From Candidatus Falkowiibacteriota bacterium (GTDB lineage Bacteria > Patescibacteriota > Patescibacteriia > Patescibacteriales > UBA12075), in contig QMNH01000020.1 of the NCBI GenBank assembly GCA_003647675.1, positions 1 to 10,738 on the forward strand: DNA of 10,738 nt. Direction: 5' to 3'. This document shows, one piece after another, positions 1 to 5,763 of this stretch. Numbering within the stretch: position 1 is the first letter of the stretch; every line of letters starts with the position of its first letter. A program made the translations under genes and the position numbers. Below the pieces are notes generated by a model. That model saw only the letters and a program-made list of their open reading frames with translations, had not been told where the DNA came from and made no database searches.

Positions 1-684
1 AGATTCGATAAAGCCCGTTTCTTCGCTTCCGGTTATATCAACTTCCTTAAATAACTCTTTTATTTCTTCGTCGCCGGCAATGCCAAACGCCCGAAGCAGA
101 GAAGTAATCGCTACTTTTCTTTTTCTATCAATACGAACCCAAATAACATTGTTCACATCAGTTTCTATTTCAAGCCAGGCGCCCCGATTAGGAATAATTT
201 TCGCGCCATAATATTTTTTGCCTTTAATAAAATCAGAAGTAAAAATTACCCCCGAACTCCTTATAAGCTGGGAAACCACTACTCTTTCGATTCCATTTAT
301 TATAAAAGTGCCGTTTTTGGTCATTTTAGGAAAATCCCCTAAAAATACCTCTTGAGTAGTTTTTTGTCCGGTTCTTTTGTTTTGCAATTTGACTTTAACG
401 CGCAAAGGAGTTTCATAGGTTACATTTTTTTCCTTGCTTTCAACTTCATTAAATTTAGGCTCATCCAGATAATATTCCTCAAAAAATAATTCCAAATCCC
501 GGCCAATAAAATCGGTAATTGGAGATATTTCATCAAATAAATCGGACAAACCTTCTTCTAGGAACCAATTAAAAGAATTTTTCTGTACTTCCGTTAAATC
601 AGGCATGGGCATTTCTTGGCTATTATCCCTAAAATATTTTCTTAAAAACAAATCTTGTTTTAAATTATTATCATTATCGTTCAT
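1..684 (-). CDS. rpoB: DNA-directed RNA polymerase subunit beta, N-terminal part (runs off window)
   Basis: This is the beta subunit of the core RNA polymerase, the cytoplasmic enzyme that transcribes all genes. 228 codons from the ATG at 682-684 stay open to the window edge, so the gene is cut by the window and not broken. The translation follows the bacterial RpoB N-terminus: an opening helix with NSFNWFLEEGL, the FLGDFPKMTKNGTFIINGIERVV stretch split around residues 113-136, then VVVSQLIRSSGVIF (135-148), GAKIIPNRGAWLE and VRIDRKRKV, which form the protrusion and lobe. RSSGV replaces the usual RSPGV. No Shine-Dalgarno sequence is visible before the start. A 165-bp palindrome ends 19 bp upstream, and the best promoters are 450-500 nt upstream. 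rplJ and rplL, the common upstream neighbours, are absent; a MurE-like gene is there instead. Identity is very secure. Confidence 0.97.
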   Translation of the reverse strand, partial: MNDNDNNLKQDLFLRKYFRDNSQEMPMPDLTEVQKNSFNWFLEEGLSDLFDEISPITDFIGRDLELFFEEYYLDEPKFNEVESKEKNVTYETPLRVKVKLQNKRTGQKTTQEVFLGDFPKMTKNGTFIINGIERVVVSQLIRSSGVIFTSDFIKGKKYYGAKIIPNRGAWLEIETDVNNVIWVRIDRKRKVAITSLLRAFGIAGDEEIKELFKEVDITGSEETGFIES

Positions 685-703
685 AAAAATAGTAAAAATA
701 TAA

Positions 704-868
704 TTAGTTAGTGTGTAAAAACTAGTGCGAAGTTAAAAATTTAAGATTTTCGCAGATTTTTTATAAAATTTTTTGAAGTGATATAGTAATATCAGTGAAA
801 ACAATTTTATAAAAAATATGCGAAAATATTAATTTTTAAACCGTTGCTAGTTTTTACACACTAACTAA
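704..868. repeat. Near-perfect 165-bp palindrome, MITE-like candidate, upstream of rpoB
   Basis: The outer arms 704-725 and 847-868 are perfect 22-bp inverted repeats, beginning TTAGTTAGTGTG and ending AAAACTAG. A middle block (733-741) matches its partner (831-839 or so). The inner arms 746-770 and 803-827 match at 24 of 25 positions. The apex TGATAT (779-784) pairs with ATATCA (789-794) around an AGTA loop. If the element is taken as 707-865, each end is flanked by a TA dinucleotide, the target duplicated by IS630/Tc1-mariner elements; no longer target duplication is visible. It has no coding capacity. It could be a miniature inverted-repeat element, or a large hairpin in the rpoB leader RNA. 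The inverted repeat is seen directly; mobility is inferred, helped by a related end at 8730-8766. Confidence 0.8.
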
Positions 869-885
869 ATATTATTTTTAGCAAC

Positions 886-914
886 AAAAAATCTCAAATT
901 TTATAAAATTTGAG
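886..914 (-). terminator. Perfect 22-bp palindrome with T tail, possible terminator or attenuator
   Basis: Positions 893-914 read the same on both strands (arms CTCAAATTT and AAATTTGAG around TATA). As RNA on the minus strand this is a 9-bp, mostly A-U stem followed by AUUUUUUG, the form of a weak intrinsic terminator. It lies in the rpoB leader, 25 bp from the larger palindrome. The A-U rich stem makes real termination uncertain. Confidence 0.4.
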
Positions 915-1007
915 TTAAATTTTTTAGTTAAACAAAGTAATAATCACTTAAAATAAAATTAATATTAAAATGATTGAAGATTTTTTTATTCTAAAAATTT
1001 TTCTTTT

Positions 1008-1036
1008 TTTATATTTGTTTTAGCTTTATTATGCAA
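1008..1036 (-). promoter_or_regulatory. Weak promoter candidate just past the leader terminator
   Basis: On the minus strand TTGCAT (1031-1036) and TATAAA (1008-1013) are separated by 17 bp. The -10 fits well and the -35 poorly. Its place immediately beyond the hairpin at 1038-1095 would let rpoB be transcribed past that hairpin. In such AT-rich DNA a chance match is quite likely. Confidence 0.25.
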
Positions 1037-1037
1037 T

Positions 1038-1095
1038 AAAAAAACAAAAAACGGCTAATTATTCGTACTTTAAAAATACGAATTTTTTTCCGTTT
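1038..1095 (-). terminator. Hairpin with T-rich tail in the rpoB leader (terminator or attenuator)
   Basis: AAACGG (1049-1054) pairs with CCGTTT (1090-1095), and ATTCGTA (1061-1067) pairs with TACGAAT (1077-1083), with a 6/6 internal loop between them and a 9-nt apical loop. On the minus strand the structure is followed by a run of six T, one G and seven T, as an intrinsic terminator should be. It lies about 40 nt downstream of the start expected from the promoter at 1143-1171, so it would end a short RNA or act as an attenuator for rpoB. It would also stop readthrough from the MurE-like gene. The inner stem has a T run on the other side too. Confidence 0.6.
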
Positions 1096-1142
1096 AAATA
1101 TTTTATCACATTTTACCTAGTATTTGATATTTAATAAAATTA

Positions 1143-1171
1143 ATTTTATCAACTTTAGTCAATAATGTCAA
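1143..1171 (-). promoter_or_regulatory. Strong sigma70-type promoter, leftward towards rpoB (P2)
   Basis: On the minus strand a perfect TTGACA (-35, 1166-1171) is followed after exactly 17 bp by TAAAAT (-10, 1143-1148; five of six consensus bases). The expected transcription start is near 1136. It lies about 80 bp past the MurE-like stop codon and is the best-matching promoter in the window. The downstream gene is rpoB, after a leader of about 450 nt. Confidence 0.7.
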
Positions 1172-1189
1172 CTATTTCCATTAAATCTA

Positions 1190-1218
1190 ATAATAACAAA
1201 GTGAGCATAATAAGTCAA
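1190..1218 (-). promoter_or_regulatory. Second tandem sigma70-type promoter (P1)
   Basis: On the minus strand TTGACT (-35, 1213-1218) and TATTAT (-10, 1190-1195) are 17 bp apart, each with five of six consensus bases. It lies 47 bp upstream of P2 in the same direction, the expected start being near 1183. Two well-spaced promoters in tandem suit a highly expressed operon such as rpoBC. Confidence 0.6.
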
Positions 1219-1250
1219 GAGGCAAGTTATTCTCTTTACAAGTCCGCTAT

Positions 1251-2651
1251 TTATTTCTTAAAATCTCCAGCTTTTAACAATCCCCTAATAACTGCCCTAT
1301 CGTCCCAACTAATTTTTTCTCCATTGGCCGCGCAAATTGCCTGCTCAGATCCCTTGCCGGTAACCAGCACAATGTCATTTTCCTCGGCCAGTGATAAGGC
1401 TTTTTTAATTGCCTCCCTTCTGTCAAGCATTAAAAACAAATCTTTATTCCGTTTTTTATTTGTTTTCTCGGCCCCAAAAGCTACTTGGTCAATTATGGTT
1501 TCCGGATCATCGTCATATGGATCTTCATTGGTAATAATAACGTAATCGGCTTTTTCTCCGGCAATTTGCCCCAGCACTGGCCGGCGGGATATGTCTCGCC
1601 CGCCCCCGGCCGAGCCCAGGACATGGATAATTTTATTATGCCCGATTAAAGCGATTGATTCATAAAGCTTTCCGACTGCTTTTGGCTCAAAAGCATAGTC
1701 AACAATAACCGTAAAATCCTGGCCTTCCTTAATTTTTTCCATTCTGCCGGCCACGCCGTCTATATTCTCCAGGCCTTTTTTTATAATTTCATTATTAATA
1801 TTCTGCGATATTCCGACGCAAACAGCGTTCATGGCGTTAACCGCGTTAAAAGCGCCCAACAACTCTAAATTTAGGGTAATATTATCATATTTAAAACTGA
1901 TACCATTCTCTTTTGCTTCAATGTTCCCATATTTTATTATTTCAAAGCCGTCCAAACTGTCAAATTCTTTTTCCCTTGAATAAATAATCTTTTTTTCCGC
2001 CCAAAAACTTTTAAAATAATCGGCATGCTCGTCATCGCCGTTAATTATGATAGTTTTTTTTACGCAATTTAAATCTATTTTTTTTATCCCGGTTAAAGCT
2101 TTTACAACTTTGTAATTATCGTCAATATATTTATGCTTGCAATTTTTTAAATGCTTGAATAAATCTCCTTTGGCGTTTTTATAATTTTCAAAACTGCCGT
2201 GTGATTCAATATGCTCTTCGTACAAACCGGTAAAAACCAAAATATCATAATTAATAAAACGATGGCGGAATTGGCGTATGCCTTCGGAGGTGGTTTCCAC
2301 TATCGCAAAGTTACAGCCATTGCCGGCCATTTTTCTAAGCATTCTCTGGGTGAACATCCGGCCGGCCATGGTCATCTTTTTATCGTTAAGCCGCTCTTTT
2401 TCCCCATCGTTAAAAATAGCTGTAGAAGTAAAGCCGGTCTTATGCCCGGCGGCTTCCAGCATCCTGGCGATTAAATAAACGCTGGTTGTTTTTCCGGTCG
2501 TTCCGGTTACGCCGATAACCACCATCTTCTCGCTTGGCCAATTATTAATAACGGCCGCCAGCCAGCTTAAAATAAAATGATAAGCAGGCTGAACGGCTTT
2601 GAATAATTTTTCGGGAATAAAACGTTTTATAAAATGTAATAATTTATCCAT
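1251..2651 (-). CDS. murE: MurE-like Mur ligase (UDP-N-acetylmuramyl-tripeptide synthetase type), N-terminal domain missing
   Basis: Mur ligases join an amino acid to the UDP-MurNAc peptide with ATP, in the cytoplasm. The P-loop GVTGTTGKTT is at 47-56, ETTSEG at 119-124, EEHIESHGSFENY at 145-157, NAVNAMNA at 269-276, GRMEKI at 302-307, VDYAFEPKA at 318-326 and GSAGGGRDISRRP at 346-358, the C-terminal signature most like MurE. Only 46 residues precede the P-loop against roughly 105-115 in ordinary MurE, so the N-terminal substrate-binding domain is missing; a hydrophobic helix (about 22-36) stands there. The amino-acid specificity motif DNPR of diaminopimelate-adding MurE reads EDPY (376-379), and GKGHE reads GKGSE. 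It is the last gene after the FemAB-like gene, 38 nt apart. MurE class is fairly sure; the added amino acid is unknown, and a MurT-like or other role is possible. Confidence 0.85.
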   Translation of the reverse strand: MDKLLHFIKRFIPEKLFKAVQPAYHFILSWLAAVINNWPSEKMVVIGVTGTTGKTTSVYLIARMLEAAGHKTGFTSTAIFNDGEKERLNDKKMTMAGRMFTQRMLRKMAGNGCNFAIVETTSEGIRQFRHRFINYDILVFTGLYEEHIESHGSFENYKNAKGDLFKHLKNCKHKYIDDNYKVVKALTGIKKIDLNCVKKTIIINGDDEHADYFKSFWAEKKIIYSREKEFDSLDGFEIIKYGNIEAKENGISFKYDNITLNLELLGAFNAVNAMNAVCVGISQNINNEIIKKGLENIDGVAGRMEKIKEGQDFTVIVDYAFEPKAVGKLYESIALIGHNKIIHVLGSAGGGRDISRRPVLGQIAGEKADYVIITNEDPYDDDPETIIDQVAFGAEKTNKKRNKDLFLMLDRREAIKKALSLAEENDIVLVTGKGSEQAICAANGEKISWDDRAVIRGLLKAGDFKK

Positions 2652-2663
2652 ATAAACATATCG

Positions 2664-2685
2664 TGCTTAAAAACAATTTTAAGCA
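2664..2685. other. Perfect 9-bp hairpin in the FemAB-MurE gap
   Basis: TGCTTAAAA (2664-2672) and TTTTAAGCA (2677-2685) form a perfect stem with a 4-nt loop, filling most of the 38-nt gap. On the minus strand no T tract follows it (it runs into CGATATG), so it is not a standard terminator. It ends 12 nt before the ATG of the MurE-like gene, where it could affect translation or mRNA processing. Confidence 0.5.
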
Positions 2686-2689
2686 GTCC

Positions 2690-3724
2690 TTAAGATGTTA
2701 ATCTTCTAACACTTCTAAAAAATTTATATAATTTATACCATTTTTTATTAAAAATTAAATCATAAGTCCCGGGCAAATTAATTTCTTTGCCACCGAATCC
2801 TTTTTTAAAACGGGTAACTCCCGGCCATTTATCTTCGTCAATTCCATAAAAATCATAATATTTATATCCCTGTTCTTGGGCTAATTTTATTGCCTTCCAT
2901 TGCAAGCTGAAAGGCGCCATCGCGTTGCGATATTCATTGGCTGACGCTCCATGTACGTAGGTGGCAGTATCCCCAAAAAATATTAAAATATTTCCGGCTA
3001 TAATCTTCCCCTGATACTCGGCCAATATTAATTTCACAAAATTATTATCTACCTGAAGCATCCGGCGGTAATGCTCTTTTGAATGTAAACGAAATTTATC
3101 ACGCTTTACAGTCTCCTCCATTATTTGCCAAAACATTTCAAAATCAGAAGTAAAATTTTGCGCATCAACAATCCGGACTTTCACTCCCTTACGCTCTGCC
3201 AACCGGATATTATACCGCGTTTTCTGGTGCATCGCATTTAATAACTCATCTTCTGTTTTAGTTAAATCTAAAATTATAGTTTTCGCCGGCTGAACATCTA
3301 TAGTTTTTGTAATTGGGTAATGGATAATGGATAATGGATACTTTATTCCAGATTCAAACCGTAAAAATAACACTTTTTCATTCCTCGCAATTCTTTTAAT
3401 TTCTTCAAATAAAAATTCTAAAATATTTCTATTGTTTAAAACTTGATTATTGGATGTTGTTTGGTTATTGATTGTTGGATATTGAATATTATTTACAATA
3501 GGCCCCCGCGGACAATAAAAATAACTCTGGCCCATGCCCAAATTTTTCTTAATCAAAGTGGCCACTCCAACCAACCCGCCTTTTTCCTCTACCCCTAAAC
3601 GTAAAATTTCAAAACCTGACTTTTTCTGAAATTCTCCCCACTCCCAAGACTGCAAAAATTGTGAAAAATCTTGTCCGCCCACAAACCGATTCAATTGATT
3701 TTTACTTATTTCAACTAACTCCAT
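2690..3724 (-). CDS. FemAB-family peptidoglycan bridge aminoacyltransferase
   Basis: Fem enzymes transfer amino acids from aminoacyl-tRNA to the stem peptide of lipid II at the inner face of the membrane, building the interpeptide bridge. The protein has two GNAT-like folds. Recognisable parts are QSWEWGEFQKKSGFE (26-40), YFYCPRGPIV (68-77), ILDLTKTEDELL (151-162), MHQKTRYNIRLAERKGV (165-181), YVHGASANEYRNAMAP (256-271), GYKYYDFYGID (286-296) and FKKGFGG (306-312). The length of 344 is near normal for short family members. It lacks the coiled-coil arm of Staphylococcus FemA. Two Asn/Tyr/Pro-rich stretches, residues 79-100 and 128-139, fall in loops and are encoded by heptanucleotide repeats. 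The ATG at 3722-3724 follows ruvA after 12 nt. The amino acid transferred cannot be told from the sequence. Confidence 0.88.
   Translation of the reverse strand: MELVEISKNQLNRFVGGQDFSQFLQSWEWGEFQKKSGFEILRLGVEEKGGLVGVATLIKKNLGMGQSYFYCPRGPIVNNIQYPTINNQTTSNNQVLNNRNILEFLFEEIKRIARNEKVLFLRFESGIKYPLSIIHYPITKTIDVQPAKTIILDLTKTEDELLNAMHQKTRYNIRLAERKGVKVRIVDAQNFTSDFEMFWQIMEETVKRDKFRLHSKEHYRRMLQVDNNFVKLILAEYQGKIIAGNILIFFGDTATYVHGASANEYRNAMAPFSLQWKAIKLAQEQGYKYYDFYGIDEDKWPGVTRFKKGFGGKEINLPGTYDLIFNKKWYKLYKFFRSVRRLTS
3315..3341. repeat. Heptanucleotide tandem repeat inside the FemAB gene
   Basis: Plus-strand units GGGTAAT, GGATAAT, GGATAAT and GGATAC run without gaps. Three units equal seven codons, so the reading frame is kept. 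They encode the SIIHYP-like part of residues 128-139, which has no counterpart I recognise in the family. Confidence 0.75.
3444..3489. repeat. Degenerate heptanucleotide repeat inside the FemAB gene
   Basis: Plus-strand units TGATTAT, TGGATGT, a partial TGTT, then TGGTTAT, TGATTGT, TGGATAT and TGAATAT. Each full unit starts TG and ends in T. They encode the Asn/Gln-rich stretch within residues 79-100. The units resemble those at 3315-3341 in having a CCA-type core on the coding strand. Confidence 0.55.
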
Positions 3725-3725
3725 G

Positions 3726-3749
3726 ATTATTAATTATTAATTATTAATT
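3726..3749. repeat. Heptanucleotide repeat ATTATTA x3 across the ruvA end
   Basis: Three perfect ATTATTA units at 3726-3732, 3733-3739 and 3740-3746, then a partial fourth. The tract covers the last codons and stop of ruvA and the whole 12-nt spacer before the FemAB start. Confidence 0.7.
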
Positions 3750-4321
3750 GACTTCAGCGCCGCCTTTATCCTTTCGCCGGTGTCTTTTATTTTTGGATCA
3801 ACGCTCTTTAGCGCGTCTCTGGCTTGCGGCATTGAATAACCCAGCGCCATTAGAGCGTCTATTTCTTCTCCACTGGCCATTGCTCCCTCCCTATAACCCT
3901 TGGTTTCGCGTCCGCCGGAAATAACTCCGATTTTTTCACGTAATTCTAATACTACCCGCTCAGCTGTCTTTTTGCCTATGCCTGATACTTTTATTAATAA
4001 TCCGGAATCTCCCCTGGCTATGGATTCTTTTATATCGTCTATGCTTGCCGCCGCTAAAACTCCCAGGGCTGATTTGGGGCCAATACCGCTGATAGTCAAC
4101 AAAAGCTCAAACATCTCTAATTGTTCCAAGCTTTTAAAACCGTATAGATCCAAAGCGTCTTCCCGCACATTTTGATAAGTATAAAGTTCTGTTTCATCTC
4201 CAATATTAATTTCGGAATAATGGGCATCATTAATAAAAACCTTATACCCGATATCGCGTATTTCAAGAATAATATAACCTTGGCCTTTATTGATAATTTT
4301 GCCTTTTAAATAAGAAATCAT
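3737..4321 (-). CDS. ruvA: Holliday junction branch migration complex subunit RuvA
   Basis: RuvA binds four-way DNA junctions as a tetramer and loads the RuvB motor for branch migration in recombinational repair. The 194 residues are close to the usual 190-205. Domain I is an OB fold from MISYLKGKI to about 62, with GYKVFI (25-30). Two helix-hairpin-helix motifs follow: ISGIGPKSALGVLA (77-90) and VSGIGKKTAERVVLEL (112-127). A flexible linker at about 132-150 leads to the RuvB-binding domain III, EEIDALMALGYS (152-163) to the end. The ATG at 4319-4321 gives the canonical N-terminus. The gene sits 78 nt past the U32 gene and 12 nt before the FemAB gene. ruvB and ruvC are not in the window. No Shine-Dalgarno sequence is seen. 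Identity is secure. Confidence 0.96.
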   Translation of the reverse strand: MISYLKGKIINKGQGYIILEIRDIGYKVFINDAHYSEINIGDETELYTYQNVREDALDLYGFKSLEQLEMFELLLTISGIGPKSALGVLAAASIDDIKESIARGDSGLLIKVSGIGKKTAERVVLELREKIGVISGGRETKGYREGAMASGEEIDALMALGYSMPQARDALKSVDPKIKDTGERIKAALKSINN

Positions 4322-4374
4322 ATTGATAAAATAACTAAATAATCAGCCCTAGTCTGATCCGCCTTGGACGAATA

Positions 4375-4409
4375 ATTTTTAATTATTAATTTTAAATTAT
4401 TAATTATTT
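4375..4409. repeat. Phased, partly degenerate heptanucleotide tract at the end of the U32 gene
   Basis: ATTATTA recurs at 4382-4388 and 4396-4402, with near copies in phase between and after (4389-4395, 4403-4409). As at the ruvA end, the tract spans the last codons and stop codon of the gene and runs into the spacer. Confidence 0.5.
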
Positions 4410-5725
4410 ACTCTTCTTCTCACTACGCTACACGGCAATATTTCTTTTTTCTCGCAATACTCTAAAATAACGATCCTCCCCTGCCCGCCATGCGCTTCAA
4501 TAATTTTTTTTCCGGTTTCCGCGTCAGCCATGTCCTTGACCTTCATCTTTATTATATCATATATTGGAAAAACAATTTCAATCTGATCGCCCGCTTTTAT
4601 ACTGTTGTGTACTCGCACGTGAATAATCCCACCGGCCTGCTTTTTCTTTTTGCCGGCCAGCATGCCGGCGCCAAGCCTTATTACTTCGCCGCAAAATTCC
4701 CATTTACAGGCATTATGGGAATCTGCCAAATTCTGGTCTGCCCGGGCGCGAGCTAAAAATCCTGTCGTATAGCCACGATGAACCAGCTTTGTGTCTAATT
4801 CTTTATATAATTCATTAATTTCTTTTTTTACTGATTTGTCTTCACTTTTATTATTTATTAAATTAATAGCCTGGCGATAAATCCCGGTCACTACCGCCTG
4901 ATAATATATGCTTTTGGCCCGTCCTTCTATTTTAAAACTGCTGATTCCGGCGGCTTTTAATTTGTCCAAATATTTAATCAAACATAAATCTTTAGAATTT
5001 AATATGTATGACCCATGTTTTTCTTCTACTATTTCAAGCTCGGCCTCCCCGTGGCCTTTAGCTGATATAAAAAATTCATTTTCTTTTGCTTGCTCCCGCT
5101 TTTTTCTCGTGTAAATCCACCGGCAAGGCTGAATGCAATCACCTAAATTAGCCGATCTGTCTTTATAATATTTTGACAAAAAACACCTGCCCGAATAAGC
5201 CATGCACATGGCGCCGTGCACGAAATATTCCAATTCAATTTCAGGGCACCGGCTTTTAATCTCTTTTATTTCTTTAAGCGTGACTTCGCGTCCTAAAATT
5301 ATACGCTTTACCCCTCTCTTGCTCCAGAATTTAACAGCGCGCCAATTCGTGCAATTAGCTTGTGTGGACAGATGTATTCTGGCTTGCGGCCATACTTCTT
5401 TTACCGCCGACATTACTCCCGGATCAGACAATATAATGCCGTCCACGCCAATGGCTTTTAACGCTTTCATATGCCGGGGTAAATTATTTATATGCTTATT
5501 ATGGGCAAAAATATTTAAAGTTATGTATATTTTTTTGCCTTGATTATGGCATAATTCAGCCGCCTTTTTTAAATCCTTAACATTAAAATTATTAACCCGC
5601 GTCCGCAGGGAATAATCCGGAATTCCTAAATATAGGGCGTCTGCCCCAAAAGCCAAAGCAGTTTTAGCTTTATTTATATTTCCGGCCGGTGATACTAATT
5701 CAATATTTTTTTTATTAATTTTCAT
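4400..5725 (-). CDS. trhP: U32 family protein, TrhP (YegQ)-like tRNA uridine-34 hydroxylation factor
   Basis: Although filed as peptidase family U32, TrhP takes part in 5-hydroxylation of uridine 34 in tRNA anticodons, a wobble modification, with prephenate needed in E. coli. The start IELVSPAGN, FGADALYLG (26-34), the family signature YFVHGAMCMAYSGRC (167-181), and GDCIQPCRWIY (195-205) then SKDLC and SFKIEGRAKS (263-272) match TrhP more closely than RlhA or UbiU/UbiV. Cys 174, 181, 197 and 201 are spaced as likely iron-sulfur cluster ligands. The C-terminal part (about 340-441) is the small beta domain typical of TrhP; 441 residues is near the 453 of E. coli. The ATG at 5723-5725 lies seven bases past an extended -10 box. 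It stands alone between a terminator and ruvA. Family is certain; the substrate is inferred. Confidence 0.85.
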   Translation of the reverse strand: MKINKKNIELVSPAGNINKAKTALAFGADALYLGIPDYSLRTRVNNFNVKDLKKAAELCHNQGKKIYITLNIFAHNKHINNLPRHMKALKAIGVDGIILSDPGVMSAVKEVWPQARIHLSTQANCTNWRAVKFWSKRGVKRIILGREVTLKEIKEIKSRCPEIELEYFVHGAMCMAYSGRCFLSKYYKDRSANLGDCIQPCRWIYTRKKREQAKENEFFISAKGHGEAELEIVEEKHGSYILNSKDLCLIKYLDKLKAAGISSFKIEGRAKSIYYQAVVTGIYRQAINLINNKSEDKSVKKEINELYKELDTKLVHRGYTTGFLARARADQNLADSHNACKWEFCGEVIRLGAGMLAGKKKKQAGGIIHVRVHNSIKAGDQIEIVFPIYDIIKMKVKDMADAETGKKIIEAHGGQGRIVILEYCEKKEILPCSVVRRRVNN

Positions 5726-5731
5726 ACATTA

Positions 5732-5760
5732 AATCTAACAAATTAAGCTTAAAAAATCAA
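5732..5760 (-). promoter_or_regulatory. Candidate promoter of the trhP-like gene, leaderless spacing
   Basis: On the minus strand TTGATT (-35, 5755-5760), a 17-bp spacer and TAGATT (-10, 5732-5737) preceded by TGT, an extended -10. Each hexamer has four of six consensus bases. The expected start falls at or next to the A of the ATG (5725). It comes right after the terminator at 5764-5793. Confidence 0.4.
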
Positions 5761-5763
5761 ACA

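Larger units (their letters stand above)
685..1250. other. 566-nt non-coding leader between the MurE-like gene and rpoB
   Basis: No credible protein gene lies here. Read on the minus strand from the end of the MurE-like gene it holds, in order: two tandem sigma70-type promoters (1190-1218 and 1143-1171), a U-tailed hairpin (1038-1095), a weaker promoter candidate (1008-1036), an AT-rich stretch with nothing recognisable (about 915-1007), a 22-bp perfect palindrome with a T tail (893-914), and a 165-bp inverted repeat (704-868). The stretch is far more AT-rich than the flanking genes. No tRNA or known riboswitch core was recognised. Confidence 0.8.

Noticed and set aside
970..1023. Plus-strand 17-codon ORF beginning MIEDFF, hydrophobic
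   Set aside because: It comes from T-rich DNA that gives Phe/Leu/Ile by composition, has no start signal, and opposes all genes in the window.
1155..1181. Minus-strand ORF MEIVDIID just after promoter P1, a possible leaderless leader peptide
   Set aside because: Only eight codons, no regulatory codon run, and it overlaps the -35 of P2; nothing shows that it is translated.
1165..1545. Plus-strand open frame of 126 codons
   Set aside because: Its larger part is antisense to the MurE-like gene, and its Ser/Phe-rich product has no recognisable motif.
3308..3490. Frameshift or assembly error in the FemAB gene, suggested by odd residues
   Set aside because: The frame is open and conserved motifs before, between and after the odd stretches are in the same frame, so an in-frame repeat tract explains it better.
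4342..4358. ATCAG/CTGAT hairpin with 7-nt loop between the U32 gene and ruvA
   Set aside because: Five base pairs and no T tract; too weak to call a terminator.
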